64,000 nucleotides of DNA, from positions 1 through 64,000 of the forward strand of contig NZ_RFSK01000025.1 of assembly GCF_009923995.1 (NCBI RefSeq). Reading direction: 5' to 3'. Positions 26,247-35,849 of this stretch are shown here, one piece after another (positions within the stretch are counted from its first letter, which is position 1; each line of letters begins with the position of its first letter). The notes below the pieces were generated by a model. The model ran no database searches and was not told the DNA's origin. It worked only from the letters and a program-made list of their open reading frames with translations. Origin of the DNA: Janthinobacterium sp. (GTDB taxonomy: Bacteria > Pseudomonadota > Gammaproteobacteria > Burkholderiales > Burkholderiaceae_D). The translations under genes were made by a program, and so were the position numbers.

Positions 26247-27874
26247 TTTTGTTCATCTCCTTTTTTGCCGCGGATCAGGGACTCGGGATGGCGTTCCAGG
26301 TAGTCCGACAGGGCATTGAGCGATTGCAGGGTTTGCGTCAGCTGTTGCAAGGCCTGGCGCACGTCCGACTGCAGCGGCGAATCCTTTTGCAGCACCTGCT
26401 CGGCCGTGCCGAAGGTCTGCTTCGCCGCCGTCAGGGTATCGCGCATCTCCGGCACCACCTGGCCATCGAGCTGCTTGAACAGGGTATTGGCCTGCTTGAT
26501 GGTGGCGTTCAGGTTGTTGCCGATCTCCGCGTACGGCACCTGGTCGAGCTTCCTGGCGATGCTGGCGATCTGCGTCTGCAATTCATCGAGGGTATTGGGC
26601 ACGGTCGGCACTTCCAGCGGATACTTGTTCAGCTCCAGCGCCACTTTCGGCGCTTTCGGGAAGAAGTCCAGCGCGATGTACAACTGGCTGGTGAGCAAAT
26701 TCCCTGTGCGCAGCTGCGCCCGCAAGCCACGGCTGACCATGCGTTCGAGCAACTGGTGCCCGGCCGAGCCTTCCGCATCGTCGACGGCCGTCTTGAAACG
26801 CATGCCCAGTCGGGCCGGATACAGGTTGACGGTGACGGGCATGCGGAAGTTCTTCTTCACGGGATCGAATTCGATACCCACCGAACGCACCTCGCCCAGC
26901 ACGATGCCCCGGAAATCCACCGTGGCGCCGGGCTGCAGGCCGCGCAGCGACTGGTCGAAATAGAACACCGTGGTAATGGCTTCGCCATCGGGTTCGCGCA
27001 TGGCGCTGGCCTCGTCGGCCGCCAGACGGTAGCTGGTGCCGGCCGGCGCCGGCTCCTCCGGCTTGCGGCCGTTTTCCGCCTCGAAGGCGATACCGCCCAC
27101 CAGCATGGCGGCCAGCGATTGCGTATTCAGCTTGAAACCATTGGAATCGAGGCGCACGTCGACGCCGCTGGCATGCCACCAGCGCGCGTTCTTGCCGACG
27201 AACTGGTCATACGGCGCATTCACGAAGACCGACATGGTGATGCCGTGGCCGTCCTTGTCCAGCGCGAAGCTGACCACCTTGCCCACCCGCAGGCGGTGGA
27301 AGAACAGGGGCGAACCCACGTCGACGGAGCCGAGGCTGTCCGCATGCAGGGTGTACAGCTTGCCCTTCTGGTCGCCTGCCACGGCGGGCGGATCTTCCAT
27401 GCCGACGAAGCTCTCCTTTTTCTCTTCCGACTTGCCCGTGTCGACGCCGATGTAGGCACCGGACAGCAAAGTGCCCAATCCCGTCACGCCACTGGCGCCG
27501 ATCTGCGGACGCACCACCCAGAAGCGCGTATCCTTGGTGGCGAAGCGGCGCGCTTCCTTGCTCATGTCGATCGTTACCAGCACCCTGGTCAGGTCCTCAT
27601 CGAGGGTGATGGTACGCACCTGGCCAATGTCGACATCCTTGTATTTGACCTTGGTCTTGCCCGGCTCCAGGCCTTCGGCGCTCTTGAAGCTGACCGTCAC
27701 CGTGGGCCCCTGGTCAAGGATGGACTTGGCGGCCAGGCCGGCGCCGATCAGCGCGGCCAGCAGCGGAATGAGCCACACCAGAGAGGGTAGCCAGCGGCTG
27801 CCCTGCTCCACCTCCGGTTCCGGCAATGACCGTCCGCCCGTTTCGGCAAGGTCGCCCGCTTCTTTGTCAGACAT
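26243..27874 (-). CDS. pqiB: PqiB, MCE-domain intermembrane lipid transport protein
   Basis: A 543-residue protein with one N-terminal membrane helix (about 35-55) and tandem MCE domains (about 60, 175 and 290) followed by a coiled-coil C-terminal half, matching the PqiB syringe-like hexamer. MCE signatures such as VKYKDVDIGQV and VDFRGIVLGEVRSVGIEF are clear. I use the ATG at 27874, with GGAG 6 nt upstream; a TTG four codons earlier is less likely. It overlaps the pqiA stop by 8 bp. The complex moves lipids between the two membranes. Confidence 0.93.
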   Translation of the reverse strand: MSDKEAGDLAETGGRSLPEPEVEQGSRWLPSLVWLIPLLAALIGAGLAAKSILDQGPTVTVSFKSAEGLEPGKTKVKYKDVDIGQVRTITLDEDLTRVLVTIDMSKEARRFATKDTRFWVVRPQIGASGVTGLGTLLSGAYIGVDTGKSEEKKESFVGMEDPPAVAGDQKGKLYTLHADSLGSVDVGSPLFFHRLRVGKVVSFALDKDGHGITMSVFVNAPYDQFVGKNARWWHASGVDVRLDSNGFKLNTQSLAAMLVGGIAFEAENGRKPEEPAPAGTSYRLAADEASAMREPDGEAITTVFYFDQSLRGLQPGATVDFRGIVLGEVRSVGIEFDPVKKNFRMPVTVNLYPARLGMRFKTAVDDAEGSAGHQLLERMVSRGLRAQLRTGNLLTSQLYIALDFFPKAPKVALELNKYPLEVPTVPNTLDELQTQIASIARKLDQVPYAEIGNNLNATIKQANTLFKQLDGQVVPEMRDTLTAAKQTFGTAEQVLQKDSPLQSDVRQALQQLTQTLQSLNALSDYLERHPESLIRGKKGDEQK

Positions 27875-29243
27875 GCTGTTCTCCAATCACAGTATTGTTT
27901 CCGGTATTTGCTATCACCACGGGTTCTTCCTCGCCGGGAGCCTGTTCGTCGACGGGATCCCAGATCAGACGCGGGTCGAACTGCATCGCCGCCAGCATGG
28001 TCAGCACCACCACGGCGCCGAAGGCCAGCGCGCCGGGACCTGCCGTGATCACCGCCAGCGACTTGAAGCGCACCAGCGCCACCGTCAGGGTGACGACAAA
28101 GATGTCGAGCATGGACCAGCGGCCGATGAATTCGACCATGCGGTACAAAACGGTGCGCTGGCGCGGCCGCCAGCGCGAACGCCGCTGCACCGTCCAGGCC
28201 AGCAACGCCAGCACGCCCAGCTTCAGCATGGGCACGACCACGCTGGCGATGAAAATGATGATGGCCAGGCCCTTCGAGCCGCTGGTCCAGAACAGCACCA
28301 CGCCGCTCATGATGGTGTCGTTCTGCGCGCCAAACAGCGTGTACGTCACCATCACGGGCAACAGGTTGGCGGGAATATAGAGAATCATGGCGGCGATCAG
28401 CAGGGCCCAGGTACGGCTGATGCTGTTTGGTTTGCGCACATGCAGGGTCGAACCGCAGCGCACGCACGCCAGATGCCTGCCCTTGCCCAAGGGAGGCGCC
28501 ACCAGGCCGCAGGCGTGGCAGGGCACGACTTTTTCACCGGGCGCGAAAGCCTTGTAGCGCATGCCGGGCAACGCCTGACGGGTCAGGTCGTCGCCCAGGT
28601 TCCACAGTGCCTTCGGGTCGAAGGAAACAACGATCGCCAGCAGCAAGGTCAACGCGCCAAACGCGAACAACCCCGGTTGCGGCACCACGGTGGCCAGGCT
28701 GGTCATCTTGACGACGGTGATCAGGATGCCGATCATCAGCACTTCCGTCATGCCCCACTCACGAGACGTCTGCACGGCGCGCAGCACGCGGTTAAAACCG
28801 GGCACCTTGACGCCGCCGCGCAAGCCCAACGCCACGTACAGCAGGGAGCCCAGTTCGATGGCGGGAAACAGTATGGTAAACAGGAACACCATCGTCGCCA
28901 CCACCTGCATCTGCTCGGACCACAGCACGCGGATGGAACCGAGCAAGGTGGCGCTGGACGTCAGGCCATTGACCTCGAGTTCGACGATGGGGAAAAACTG
29001 GGCGATCAGGAAGACCAGGGCGGCGCCCAGGGTCAGCGCCACCACCTTGTCCAGGCCGGCGGGCGCGCCGCGGCCTGACGCGGCCCGGCCTGACGCGGCC
29101 CGATACAGCACCGAGCGGCAACGGATGCAGCGCGCCTTTTCGCGTGGACGCAGCGGACGTTTGCGGTACAGCACGCCGCAGTCATGACAGCTAATCAGGT
29201 CGTATCGTTGCACAGTGTGAAATTTGCCGGCGCGGGAAGGCAC
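27867..29243 (-). CDS. pqiA: PqiA membrane protein with two zinc ribbons
   Basis: A 458-residue inner-membrane protein with two similar halves, each with a cytoplasmic zinc ribbon (CHDCG...CIRC in the first, CHACG...CVRC in the second) and about four helices. It partners PqiB in lipid transport. It is first in pqiABC. In the linker after the first ribbon a 15 bp tandem duplication gives AASGRAASGR, a small length change that should not disturb the fold. Confidence 0.93.
   Translation of the reverse strand: MPSRAGKFHTVQRYDLISCHDCGVLYRKRPLRPREKARCIRCRSVLYRAASGRAASGRGAPAGLDKVVALTLGAALVFLIAQFFPIVELEVNGLTSSATLLGSIRVLWSEQMQVVATMVFLFTILFPAIELGSLLYVALGLRGGVKVPGFNRVLRAVQTSREWGMTEVLMIGILITVVKMTSLATVVPQPGLFAFGALTLLLAIVVSFDPKALWNLGDDLTRQALPGMRYKAFAPGEKVVPCHACGLVAPPLGKGRHLACVRCGSTLHVRKPNSISRTWALLIAAMILYIPANLLPVMVTYTLFGAQNDTIMSGVVLFWTSGSKGLAIIIFIASVVVPMLKLGVLALLAWTVQRRSRWRPRQRTVLYRMVEFIGRWSMLDIFVVTLTVALVRFKSLAVITAGPGALAFGAVVVLTMLAAMQFDPRLIWDPVDEQAPGEEEPVVIANTGNNTVIGEQHV
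29071..29100 (+). repeat. 15 bp tandem duplication inside pqiA
   Basis: CGGCCTGACGCGGCC occurs twice end to end. It is in frame and encodes an extra AASGR block in a linker. Confidence 0.85.
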
Positions 29244-29307
29244 GCCGATCTCTTGTCAATGCCAGCCATCATGACAGAGTTGGCATTTTCCTGCACTACA
29301 GCATTAT

Positions 29308-30651
29308 CTATTCACGCGTGCCCAGCATGGCCTCCACCGCCCGGCCAATCTGCAGCACCCGCGCATCCTTGCCTGCCAGCGCGCAAATGCCCAGTCCCAC
29401 GGGCAGCTCCCCTTGCGCCTGGCAAGGCACGGACAGCGCACAGCCGTCGAGGAAGTTGATCACGCTGGCATTGCGCAGCACCAGGCCATTCGTGGCGAAG
29501 AAGCTCGCGTCATCCGCTTCCAGCGGCCCGACTTGCGGCGCCAGGATCGCCACGCTGGGCATCAGCCAGGCGTCGAATGGCGCCAGGCGCCGCTCTGCCG
29601 CCGCGATCAGGCGCGCACGCGCGTCGAGCAGGTCGATGTAGTCGGCCGCGCCCTGCTGCTGGCCGCGGCGGATGCGCGCCGCCAAGCGCTGGTCGTACTG
29701 CCCGCCCTTCTCTTCCAGCAGCGCCCTGTGCCAGTGCCACGCTTCGGCCGCTACCAGCCCGCCGCCGCCATTGATCACGGGCAGCTCCAGCAATTCAGGG
29801 AAATCGAACTGTTCAACCTGCGCCCCGGCAGCGCGCAGCATGTCCAGCGCGCGCTCAAACGCCTGCCGCACCTGCGGCTCGACATGGGTGCCGACATAAT
29901 CGGTGGTAAAGCCTAAGCGCAGTCCCTGCAACGAAGGCGCACCGTCGGCAATCTCCTGGCCGGACAGCGCCGCGTACAGAATCGCGCAGCAATCGACGCT
30001 GCGCGCGATGGGGCCGGCAGAATCGAGGGAGCGCGACAGCGGTACCGTGCCTTCCAGAGAAATGCTGGCTGCCGTCGGCTTGAAACCCGTCAAGCCGCAA
30101 AAGGCGGACGGGATGCGGATCGAGCCGCCCGTGTCCGTCCCCAGCGCGCCGGCCGCCATGTCCAGCGCCACCGTCACGGCGCCGCCCGAGGTGGAGCCAC
30201 CCGCCACCCTGTCGCGGTCCAGCGGATTGCGCGGCGTGCCGTAATGGGGATTCAAGCCCAGGCCGGAAAACGCGAATTCGCTCATATTGGTGCGTCCCAG
30301 CAGGACGGCGCCGGCCGCGCGCAGACGCGCCACGGCTTGCGCATCGGCAGCGGCGGGCGGCGCGTCGGCCAGCGCCAGCGAGGCCGCGCTGCTCACTTGC
30401 CCCTTGACGTCGAACAGGTCCTTGATGGACAAGGGGATGCCCGCCAGGGGCGACGGCACGAGACCGGCGGCGCGCGCCGCGTCGCTGGCACGCGCTTCGG
30501 CCAGCGCCTGTTCGCCATCGAGGCTGACATAGGCGTGGCCGCCCTGCGCCCGGTGTGCCTCGGCGCGCGCCAGCATGCGCTGCGTCAGTTCCACGCTGGT
30601 GATGCGGCCGGCGGCCAGGTCGGCGGCCAGTTCACGGATGGTCTTGTTCAT
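29308..30651 (-). CDS. Amidase-signature hydrolase
   Basis: A 447-residue enzyme of the amidase signature family. The Ser-cisSer-Lys triad is visible: Lys in GIPLSIKDLFDVKG (near 85), the cis-Ser and nucleophilic Ser in GTDTGGSIRIPSAFCGLTG (near 165-175). The ATG at 30651 (MNKTIRELAADLAAG) is chosen over a longer start because the extension is low-complexity. It is last in an operon, 4 bp after a DUF2848 gene. The natural amide is unknown; biuret, allophanate-like or aryl amides are possible for such clusters. Confidence 0.9.
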   Translation of the reverse strand: MNKTIRELAADLAAGRITSVELTQRMLARAEAHRAQGGHAYVSLDGEQALAEARASDAARAAGLVPSPLAGIPLSIKDLFDVKGQVSSAASLALADAPPAAADAQAVARLRAAGAVLLGRTNMSEFAFSGLGLNPHYGTPRNPLDRDRVAGGSTSGGAVTVALDMAAGALGTDTGGSIRIPSAFCGLTGFKPTAASISLEGTVPLSRSLDSAGPIARSVDCCAILYAALSGQEIADGAPSLQGLRLGFTTDYVGTHVEPQVRQAFERALDMLRAAGAQVEQFDFPELLELPVINGGGGLVAAEAWHWHRALLEEKGGQYDQRLAARIRRGQQQGAADYIDLLDARARLIAAAERRLAPFDAWLMPSVAILAPQVGPLEADDASFFATNGLVLRNASVINFLDGCALSVPCQAQGELPVGLGICALAGKDARVLQIGRAVEAMLGTRE

Positions 30652-30655
30652 TGCC

Positions 30656-31333
30656 TTATCCTTCCACGGGCAGGGTTTGCACGGCATAGCGGTGCTGCAA
30701 GCGGCGCTGCAAGGCTGGATCATACAGCTCCAGCTCGAAAGCGTCGCCATGGCCCATCTCGCCGATGATCGGCTGCGTGCCGCAGAACATGGCACTGCCC
30801 ACGGGCAGGCTGGCCTGCCCCGTGTAGCGCGCGATCAGGTCTTCAGGCGACAGCATGCGCGTCACGGGACCGTCCTGGTACAGGGCCGGCACGCCGGCCC
30901 GTTCGCGCCAGGAGCGCATCTGCAGCTGGTCCCAGTGGCCGGCCACGTCGGCATAGCGCCACAGGGTATCGCCCACGGGCTTGCCGCACATCTGCTTCGA
31001 CACCGTCACGCCATAGCTTTCCACCTTGCGGTCCGTATGGTCGGAACCGATGCCCACCAGCAGGCCGTATGCCGTGGAGAACAGCACGAATTCCGCCTCG
31101 CCGGACGAATCGCCTCCCGGCACCTCGATGGCCGCATCGCTGGACAGCAGCGCCGCCGCCACGCGGTAAAAGGTCGGCACGCTTTTCGGGCGCGCCACGC
31201 CGATGGCTTCCAGTTCGGCGATATGGTGTTCCACCATCGCCATGTCGCGCCCCGTCCAGCCGGCGATGATGAGGTGATCGATGTCGAAAGTGACGGGGCC
31301 GTGGCCGGCCAGGTTGAAGGTATGGGTAGTCAT
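30656..31333 (-). CDS. DUF2848 family protein
   Basis: A 225-residue soluble protein. DUF2848 proteins have a fumarylacetoacetate-hydrolase-like fold, often next to amidases and decarboxylases. The VEHHIAELEAIGVARPKSVP stretch near residue 34 and SSGEAEFVLFST are family-typical. It lies 8 bp after the MHS transporter gene and 4 bp before the amidase gene, so the three are surely co-transcribed. Its reaction is not established. Confidence 0.85.
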   Translation of the reverse strand: MTTHTFNLAGHGPVTFDIDHLIIAGWTGRDMAMVEHHIAELEAIGVARPKSVPTFYRVAAALLSSDAAIEVPGGDSSGEAEFVLFSTAYGLLVGIGSDHTDRKVESYGVTVSKQMCGKPVGDTLWRYADVAGHWDQLQMRSWRERAGVPALYQDGPVTRMLSPEDLIARYTGQASLPVGSAMFCGTQPIIGEMGHGDAFELELYDPALQRRLQHRYAVQTLPVEG

Positions 31334-31341
31334 GATTTTCC

Positions 31342-32688
31342 TTATTCTTCGAGGGGGCCGCGGCCCGTTTCGCGTGCAGCAAAAACAGCGACGCCGGTGA
31401 TCAGCAAGGCCGCCGCCACGTACAGCGAGACGGCCATGCTGCTGTTGTACGAGCGATACAGGCTGGCGATGACGAGGGGCGCGAAGCCGCCGCCGATGAC
31501 GCCGGCCAAGGTATAAGCCAGCGAGGAACCCGCATAGCGCACCTTGGTGGGAAACTGCTCGATGACGAAAGCCGCTTGCGGACCATACATGACGGCGTGG
31601 ATGACCAGGCCCACGACAACGGCGATGACGATGGCGGCCGGACTGGCGGTGTCGAGCAAGGTGAAGAAGGCAAACGCCCACACGAGTCCCAGGATCGCGC
31701 CCAGCGCATACACCGGGCGGCGGCCGATCTTGTCCGACAGCGCGCCAAACATGGGCACCGCCAGCGCATTGCAGGCCGTGCCGATCATGATGGCGGTGAG
31801 CGCGAGGGTCGACGACAGGTGCAGCACCGTCGTCACGTACGTCAGGGTAAATACCACCACCAGCGCATACAGCACGTCCGAGCCGATGCGCACGCCGCCG
31901 GCGATCAGCAGACGGCGCCAGTAGACCCGCAGCACGTCGCCGATCGGCGCTTCCGCCTTCGCGTCTTTCTGGTCGAGTTCCTTGAACAGCGGGGTTTCAT
32001 CGATGCCGCTGCGTATCCACATGCCAAACGCCACCAGCAGCAGGCTGGCGATGAACGGCATGCGCCAGCCCCACTCCATGAATGCTTCGTGCGGCAGCAG
32101 ATACGTGATCAGGCCGATGCAGCCCGTCGCCAGCAAGGTACCGAAGGACGGCCCCACCTGCGTCCACGAAGCGTTGCGGCCCCGTTTGTCCGCTGCTCCG
32201 TGTTCGACGGAGATCAGCACGGCGCCCGCCCATTCGCCACCGAGCGCGATGCCCTGCACGAAGCGCAGCGCCACCAGCAGGACGGGACTCCAGATGCCGG
32301 CCGTCGCGTATGTGGGCAGGAGGCCCATCAGGCCCGTCGTCACGCCCATCAGCATCAGGGTCACCACCAGCACCCAGCGGCGTCCCAGCTTGTCGCCCAG
32401 GTGGCCGAAGATCACGCCGCCGATCGGGCGCGAGATATAGCCTACCGCATAGGTGGAAAAAGCCAGGATGGTGCCCGTCAGCGGGTCGAATGAAGGAAAG
32501 AACAGGTGGTTGAAGATCAGCGCGGCCATGGTATTGTAGACGGTGAAGTCATACCATTCCAGGGTCGTGCCGACCATGCTGGCCGTGGCCAGGCGGCCCG
32601 TCCTGGGTTTCTCGCCCGGCGCGGCGGCATGCGCATCGGGACGCAGGCGGCCCTGCGCGGTGGCGTGTGCCGTGGTGTGTGTGGTCAT
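31342..32688 (-). CDS. MHS-type major facilitator transporter
   Basis: A 448-residue permease with 12 membrane helices and the metabolite:proton symporter marks: TTLEWYDFTVYNTMAA near the start of helix 1, and the loop 2-3 motif GHLGDKLGRRWVL. Relatives take up organic acids such as shikimate, benzoate or 2-oxoglutarate. It is the second gene of the EthD-like, transporter, DUF2848, amidase row, so it probably imports the substrate of that pathway. Confidence 0.9.
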   Translation of the reverse strand: MTTHTTAHATAQGRLRPDAHAAAPGEKPRTGRLATASMVGTTLEWYDFTVYNTMAALIFNHLFFPSFDPLTGTILAFSTYAVGYISRPIGGVIFGHLGDKLGRRWVLVVTLMLMGVTTGLMGLLPTYATAGIWSPVLLVALRFVQGIALGGEWAGAVLISVEHGAADKRGRNASWTQVGPSFGTLLATGCIGLITYLLPHEAFMEWGWRMPFIASLLLVAFGMWIRSGIDETPLFKELDQKDAKAEAPIGDVLRVYWRRLLIAGGVRIGSDVLYALVVVFTLTYVTTVLHLSSTLALTAIMIGTACNALAVPMFGALSDKIGRRPVYALGAILGLVWAFAFFTLLDTASPAAIVIAVVVGLVIHAVMYGPQAAFVIEQFPTKVRYAGSSLAYTLAGVIGGGFAPLVIASLYRSYNSSMAVSLYVAAALLITGVAVFAARETGRGPLEE

Positions 32689-32796
32689 AGCCTACCTCTC
32701 TCGTCAGTTTTATTGCAGGTGCGGCGCAGGATGCTTTGTCCCGCGCCGTCGCCCGTGTCTCGTGTTATCGGTGCCGGCAAGGTGTGCGTGCCGGCC

Positions 32797-33471
32797 TCAG
32801 GCTGCCTGCAGATCGCTCTCGCGCAATTGCCAGGACAGTTGCAGGATGGCCGCCTCGGCGCCATCGAGGCCCAGCGCCGCGCTCGCTTCGCTGGCGGCCG
32901 CCACGGCGGCGCTTTCCGACGACGCGTCGATCAGGAAAATGGGATCGAGCACGCGGCCTTCCTTCCGCTCCGCCGGCAGGGGACCGGACAAATTGGCGTC
33001 GGGCGTGAGCAAACGCGTGGCGATCACGCCATCGATATGCAGCAGTTTTTCTCCCAGCGCCGCCATGCCGGCCTTCGCTTCGGCATCCTGGCCGATGGCT
33101 GATGCGCCCAGGCGCAGCACGGCCAACCAGGCGCCCGTGCCCATACCCGTTTCCGCCTCGATGGCGCAGACGCGGCGCATGGGATCCACCATGCGCTGCA
33201 AATTCGCCATCGACCATGGTGTCTGCTGGCCGAAGGCCTTGAAGTAGTCCGGCGTCTGGAAGGCGTCGAGCGAGACGGTGCGGTACAGGCCCAGGTATTT
33301 GCGGGGACCGCGCACGCTCTGGTAGCGCGTGCCGCTGACGAAACCGGGAATGCGCACGCGCTCTTCCACGTGCTCGCGGTCGTACCAGCGGTTGAAATCA
33401 AGTTCGTGTTCCGGGTCGGCGCTGGTCCAGACGAACAGGATGCCGGGCAAGGTAGTGGTGGACGTCGTCAT
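32797..33471 (-). CDS. EthD-like dimeric alpha-beta barrel protein
   Basis: A 224-residue protein whose first half has the HELDFNRWYDREHVEERV motif typical of EthD/ferredoxin-like alpha-beta barrel enzymes (stress-response or aromatic-pathway oxygenase-like). The second half is a second, weaker copy. The ATG at 33471 is used; a longer start adds 20 non-homologous residues. It leads the operon with the MHS transporter. The reaction is unknown. Confidence 0.8.
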   Translation of the reverse strand: MTTSTTTLPGILFVWTSADPEHELDFNRWYDREHVEERVRIPGFVSGTRYQSVRGPRKYLGLYRTVSLDAFQTPDYFKAFGQQTPWSMANLQRMVDPMRRVCAIEAETGMGTGAWLAVLRLGASAIGQDAEAKAGMAALGEKLLHIDGVIATRLLTPDANLSGPLPAERKEGRVLDPIFLIDASSESAAVAAASEASAALGLDGAEAAILQLSWQLRESDLQAA

Positions 33472-33500
33472 GATGGTTCCGTTGTGCGTTGTAAATGGTG

Positions 33501-33550
33501 TGCCAACCCAGAATAGGCGGCACGCCATCACTTGGCAAACGGGTTATTCT
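33501..33550. promoter_or_regulatory. Candidate operator upstream of the amidase operon
   Basis: Two inverted repeats in series: TGCCAA (33501) with TTGGCA (33532-33537) and AGAATA (33510-33515) with TATTCT (33545-33550). It is between the LysR gene and the EthD-like gene, a fit place for control by that LysR protein. Confidence 0.45.
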
Positions 33551-33600
33551 GAACGCGACTGATAAGTTTTTCTTGTGGGTCGAGGCGATTACAGCAACTC

Positions 33601-33623
33601 AATTGTCACGTTAATTGTCACGT
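33601..33623 (+). repeat. Short tandem repeat at the LysR gene end
   Basis: AATTGTCACGT occurs twice in 23 bp (33601-33611, 33613-33623). The second copy overlaps the stop codon of the LysR gene. It may be a recent duplication or a double protein-binding site. Confidence 0.7.
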
Positions 33624-34544
33624 CCGTGCACCGGCACCATAGTCCTCGCCCAGGCCCAGGGTGAACCTGGCAGCCTCCTCGCACGCCAGCATGGCGACCA
33701 ATTGAATCGCTTCCGTGGTGAGGTCTTCGCTGTAGCTGATGACGATGCGCTGCGGCGCCAGGCTGCTGGCACACGGGATCAGGGCGATGTTGCCCTGCTC
33801 GATTTCCTCGCGCAGGGGCGCCAGCGGCAGCACGGCGATGCCGAAGCCCGCCTTCACGAGGCGCACGATGGCCGAGATCGAGCTGACGCAATGCACCCTG
33901 CCCAGCTGCACGCCCTCGTCCTGGCACAGTGCTTTCAATGCGGAATGGGGCTGCGAGCCGCGGTTCATGGTGATGATCGGGTGTTGCGCCAGCTGCGCCA
34001 CCGTGAATGGCGTGCCCGTGTCGGGCCAGTCGGCGGCCCTACCAGCCCAGCCCATGGCAATGGCGCCGCTGCCCGTGCTGCGGATATGGTCGCCCGTCAG
34101 CATGTCCGTCTGCAGCGCGATATCGAGCTCGCCCTGCTGCAGCTGCTCATGCAGGCGGCGCGTCGATTCGGACGTCAATTGAATCTCGATGCCCGGATAG
34201 CGCTCCTGCACGCGCTGCAAAAACGGAATCAGCCAGGTATGCACGATGGTTTCGATGACGCCGATGCGCACTTCGCCCGTGATATGCGCGGGCGAGGAAT
34301 TGGCCGCATACATGTCGCGGCACAGTTCCAGCATGCGCTCCGCATAGCCTAGCAGGTTGCGCCCGGCGAAGGTCAGGCGGATTTCACGCGCGTCGCGGTC
34401 GAACAGGCGCGTACCGAAGTCCTGCTCCAGCGAGGCGATGCGGTTCGAGATGGCTGCCTGCGTGATGTGCAGCTTGTCGGCCGCCGTGCGGAAGCTACCC
34501 AGCCGCGCAGCCCAGACAAACGCTTCGAGAAAACGGGTATTCAA
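33618..34544 (-). CDS. LysR-family regulator of the amidase operon (inferred)
   Basis: A 308-residue LysR protein: HTH at residues 1-60 (MNTRFLEAFVWAARLGSFRTAADKLHITQAAIS), effector domain from about 90. It precedes, on the same strand, the EthD-like, MHS, DUF2848, amidase row by 146 bp that contains the inverted repeats at 33501-33550. Local control of that operon is likely. The inducer is unknown. Confidence 0.9.
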   Translation of the reverse strand: MNTRFLEAFVWAARLGSFRTAADKLHITQAAISNRIASLEQDFGTRLFDRDAREIRLTFAGRNLLGYAERMLELCRDMYAANSSPAHITGEVRIGVIETIVHTWLIPFLQRVQERYPGIEIQLTSESTRRLHEQLQQGELDIALQTDMLTGDHIRSTGSGAIAMGWAGRAADWPDTGTPFTVAQLAQHPIITMNRGSQPHSALKALCQDEGVQLGRVHCVSSISAIVRLVKAGFGIAVLPLAPLREEIEQGNIALIPCASSLAPQRIVISYSEDLTTEAIQLVAMLACEEAARFTLGLGEDYGAGART

Positions 34545-34613
34545 TGGAGCTCTTCTTCACCTAGAGTGTGGTCGGCCCATTGTAAGCCAAACTGCCTTGC
34601 CTTATTTCCTGCC

Positions 34614-35849
34614 CTATTTCTTGCCCAGGAAATCGAGCAAGGTGAGGGCGACGATCTTGCTGGCCTTGCGCAAGTCGTCCAGCGCCAGTCGCTCGTCGGC
34701 CTTCTTCGCATTCGATTCGGGCACCGTGCGCGGACCGGCGCCATACAGCACGGCCGGGATGCCACGCTCGCCATACAGGCGCGCATCCGCATACAGGGGC
34801 GTGCCGACGGCAGGGATGCTTTCGCCGAGGATGACCTGCGCATTCTTTTGCAGGCTGCCCACCAGCTGCTCGGAGCCTGGCAAGGGGCGCAGCGCGTGCG
34901 ACAGCAGCAGGCGGCGGATCTCGATGCGGATGCCAGGCTCGCCCCGCACGGCGTCCTCGATCAGCGCCCGCACCTGCGCTTCCACCGCCACCGGGTCTTC
35001 TTCCGGGATCATGCGCCGGTCCATCTTCATGACGACTTTTCCTGGCACCACATTGGTATTCGTGCCGCCGTCGATGCGTCCCACCAGCATGGTGGGCGAA
35101 TCGATGCCAGCCACTGTCGATTTGATCTTTTTCAGTTCGGGCAGCTGGCCATAGATGGCGTTGAGGATCTTGTTGGCCGCCTGCAGCGCGTCATGGCCCG
35201 TTTCCGGCATGGAGCCATGGCCCGACTTGCCGTGCACGGTGATTTCCAGCTGCAGGCAGGCGTTGTGCGCAGTGACGATGCCGTAGCTGAAGCCGGCCGC
35301 AATGACGAAATCGGGCTTCGTCAGATTTTGCTCCAGCAGCCAGCCCGGCCCCAGCAAGCCGCCGAATTCCTCGTCGTACGTGAAGTGAAGTTCCAGCTGG
35401 CCCTTGAGCGGTATGCCCAGTGCTTCGAGCGCGCGCGCGGCAAATACATAGGTGGCGAAGTCGCCTTTTGAGACGGCCGTCGCGCGGCCATACATATAGC
35501 CGCCGTCGATCTGCCCGCCATATGGCGGATAGGTCCAGTTGTCACCCGGTGGCACCACGTCGCCGTGCGCATTCAAAGCCACGGTCGGACCGCCGGCAGC
35601 ATACGGCCGGCGCACGATCAGGTTGGTGATGCTCTGCATGCCGTACGCCTCCACCTGGTCCCTTGGTACGGCGTGCTTTTCCGCCTGCCAGCCATAGGTC
35701 TGCAGCAGCTGCGCCACCAGGTCCGCATGCGGCGCGTTGTTACCGGGCGGCGTATCCGTCGGCTGCTGCACCACCTTTTGCAAAAAGGCGACTTCCTCGT
35801 CGAAATGGCTGTCGATCCAGGCCGTGATCTGTTCCGTGTGCGTCGTCAT
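34614..35849 (-). CDS. M20-family metallohydrolase (ArgE/DapE-like)
   Basis: A 411-residue zinc amidohydrolase/peptidase. Metal and catalytic motifs are LNAHGDVVPPG (His, Asp), the FTYDEEFGG pair of Glu, and HALRPLPG. The dimerisation domain lies in the middle (residues 190-300, HGKSGHGSMPETGHDA). It overlaps the end of puuD by 4 bp, so it is part of the ureide locus; it may act on a purine-derived N-carbamoyl or acyl compound, which is inference. Confidence 0.9.
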   Translation of the reverse strand: MTTHTEQITAWIDSHFDEEVAFLQKVVQQPTDTPPGNNAPHADLVAQLLQTYGWQAEKHAVPRDQVEAYGMQSITNLIVRRPYAAGGPTVALNAHGDVVPPGDNWTYPPYGGQIDGGYMYGRATAVSKGDFATYVFAARALEALGIPLKGQLELHFTYDEEFGGLLGPGWLLEQNLTKPDFVIAAGFSYGIVTAHNACLQLEITVHGKSGHGSMPETGHDALQAANKILNAIYGQLPELKKIKSTVAGIDSPTMLVGRIDGGTNTNVVPGKVVMKMDRRMIPEEDPVAVEAQVRALIEDAVRGEPGIRIEIRRLLLSHALRPLPGSEQLVGSLQKNAQVILGESIPAVGTPLYADARLYGERGIPAVLYGAGPRTVPESNAKKADERLALDDLRKASKIVALTLLDFLGKK

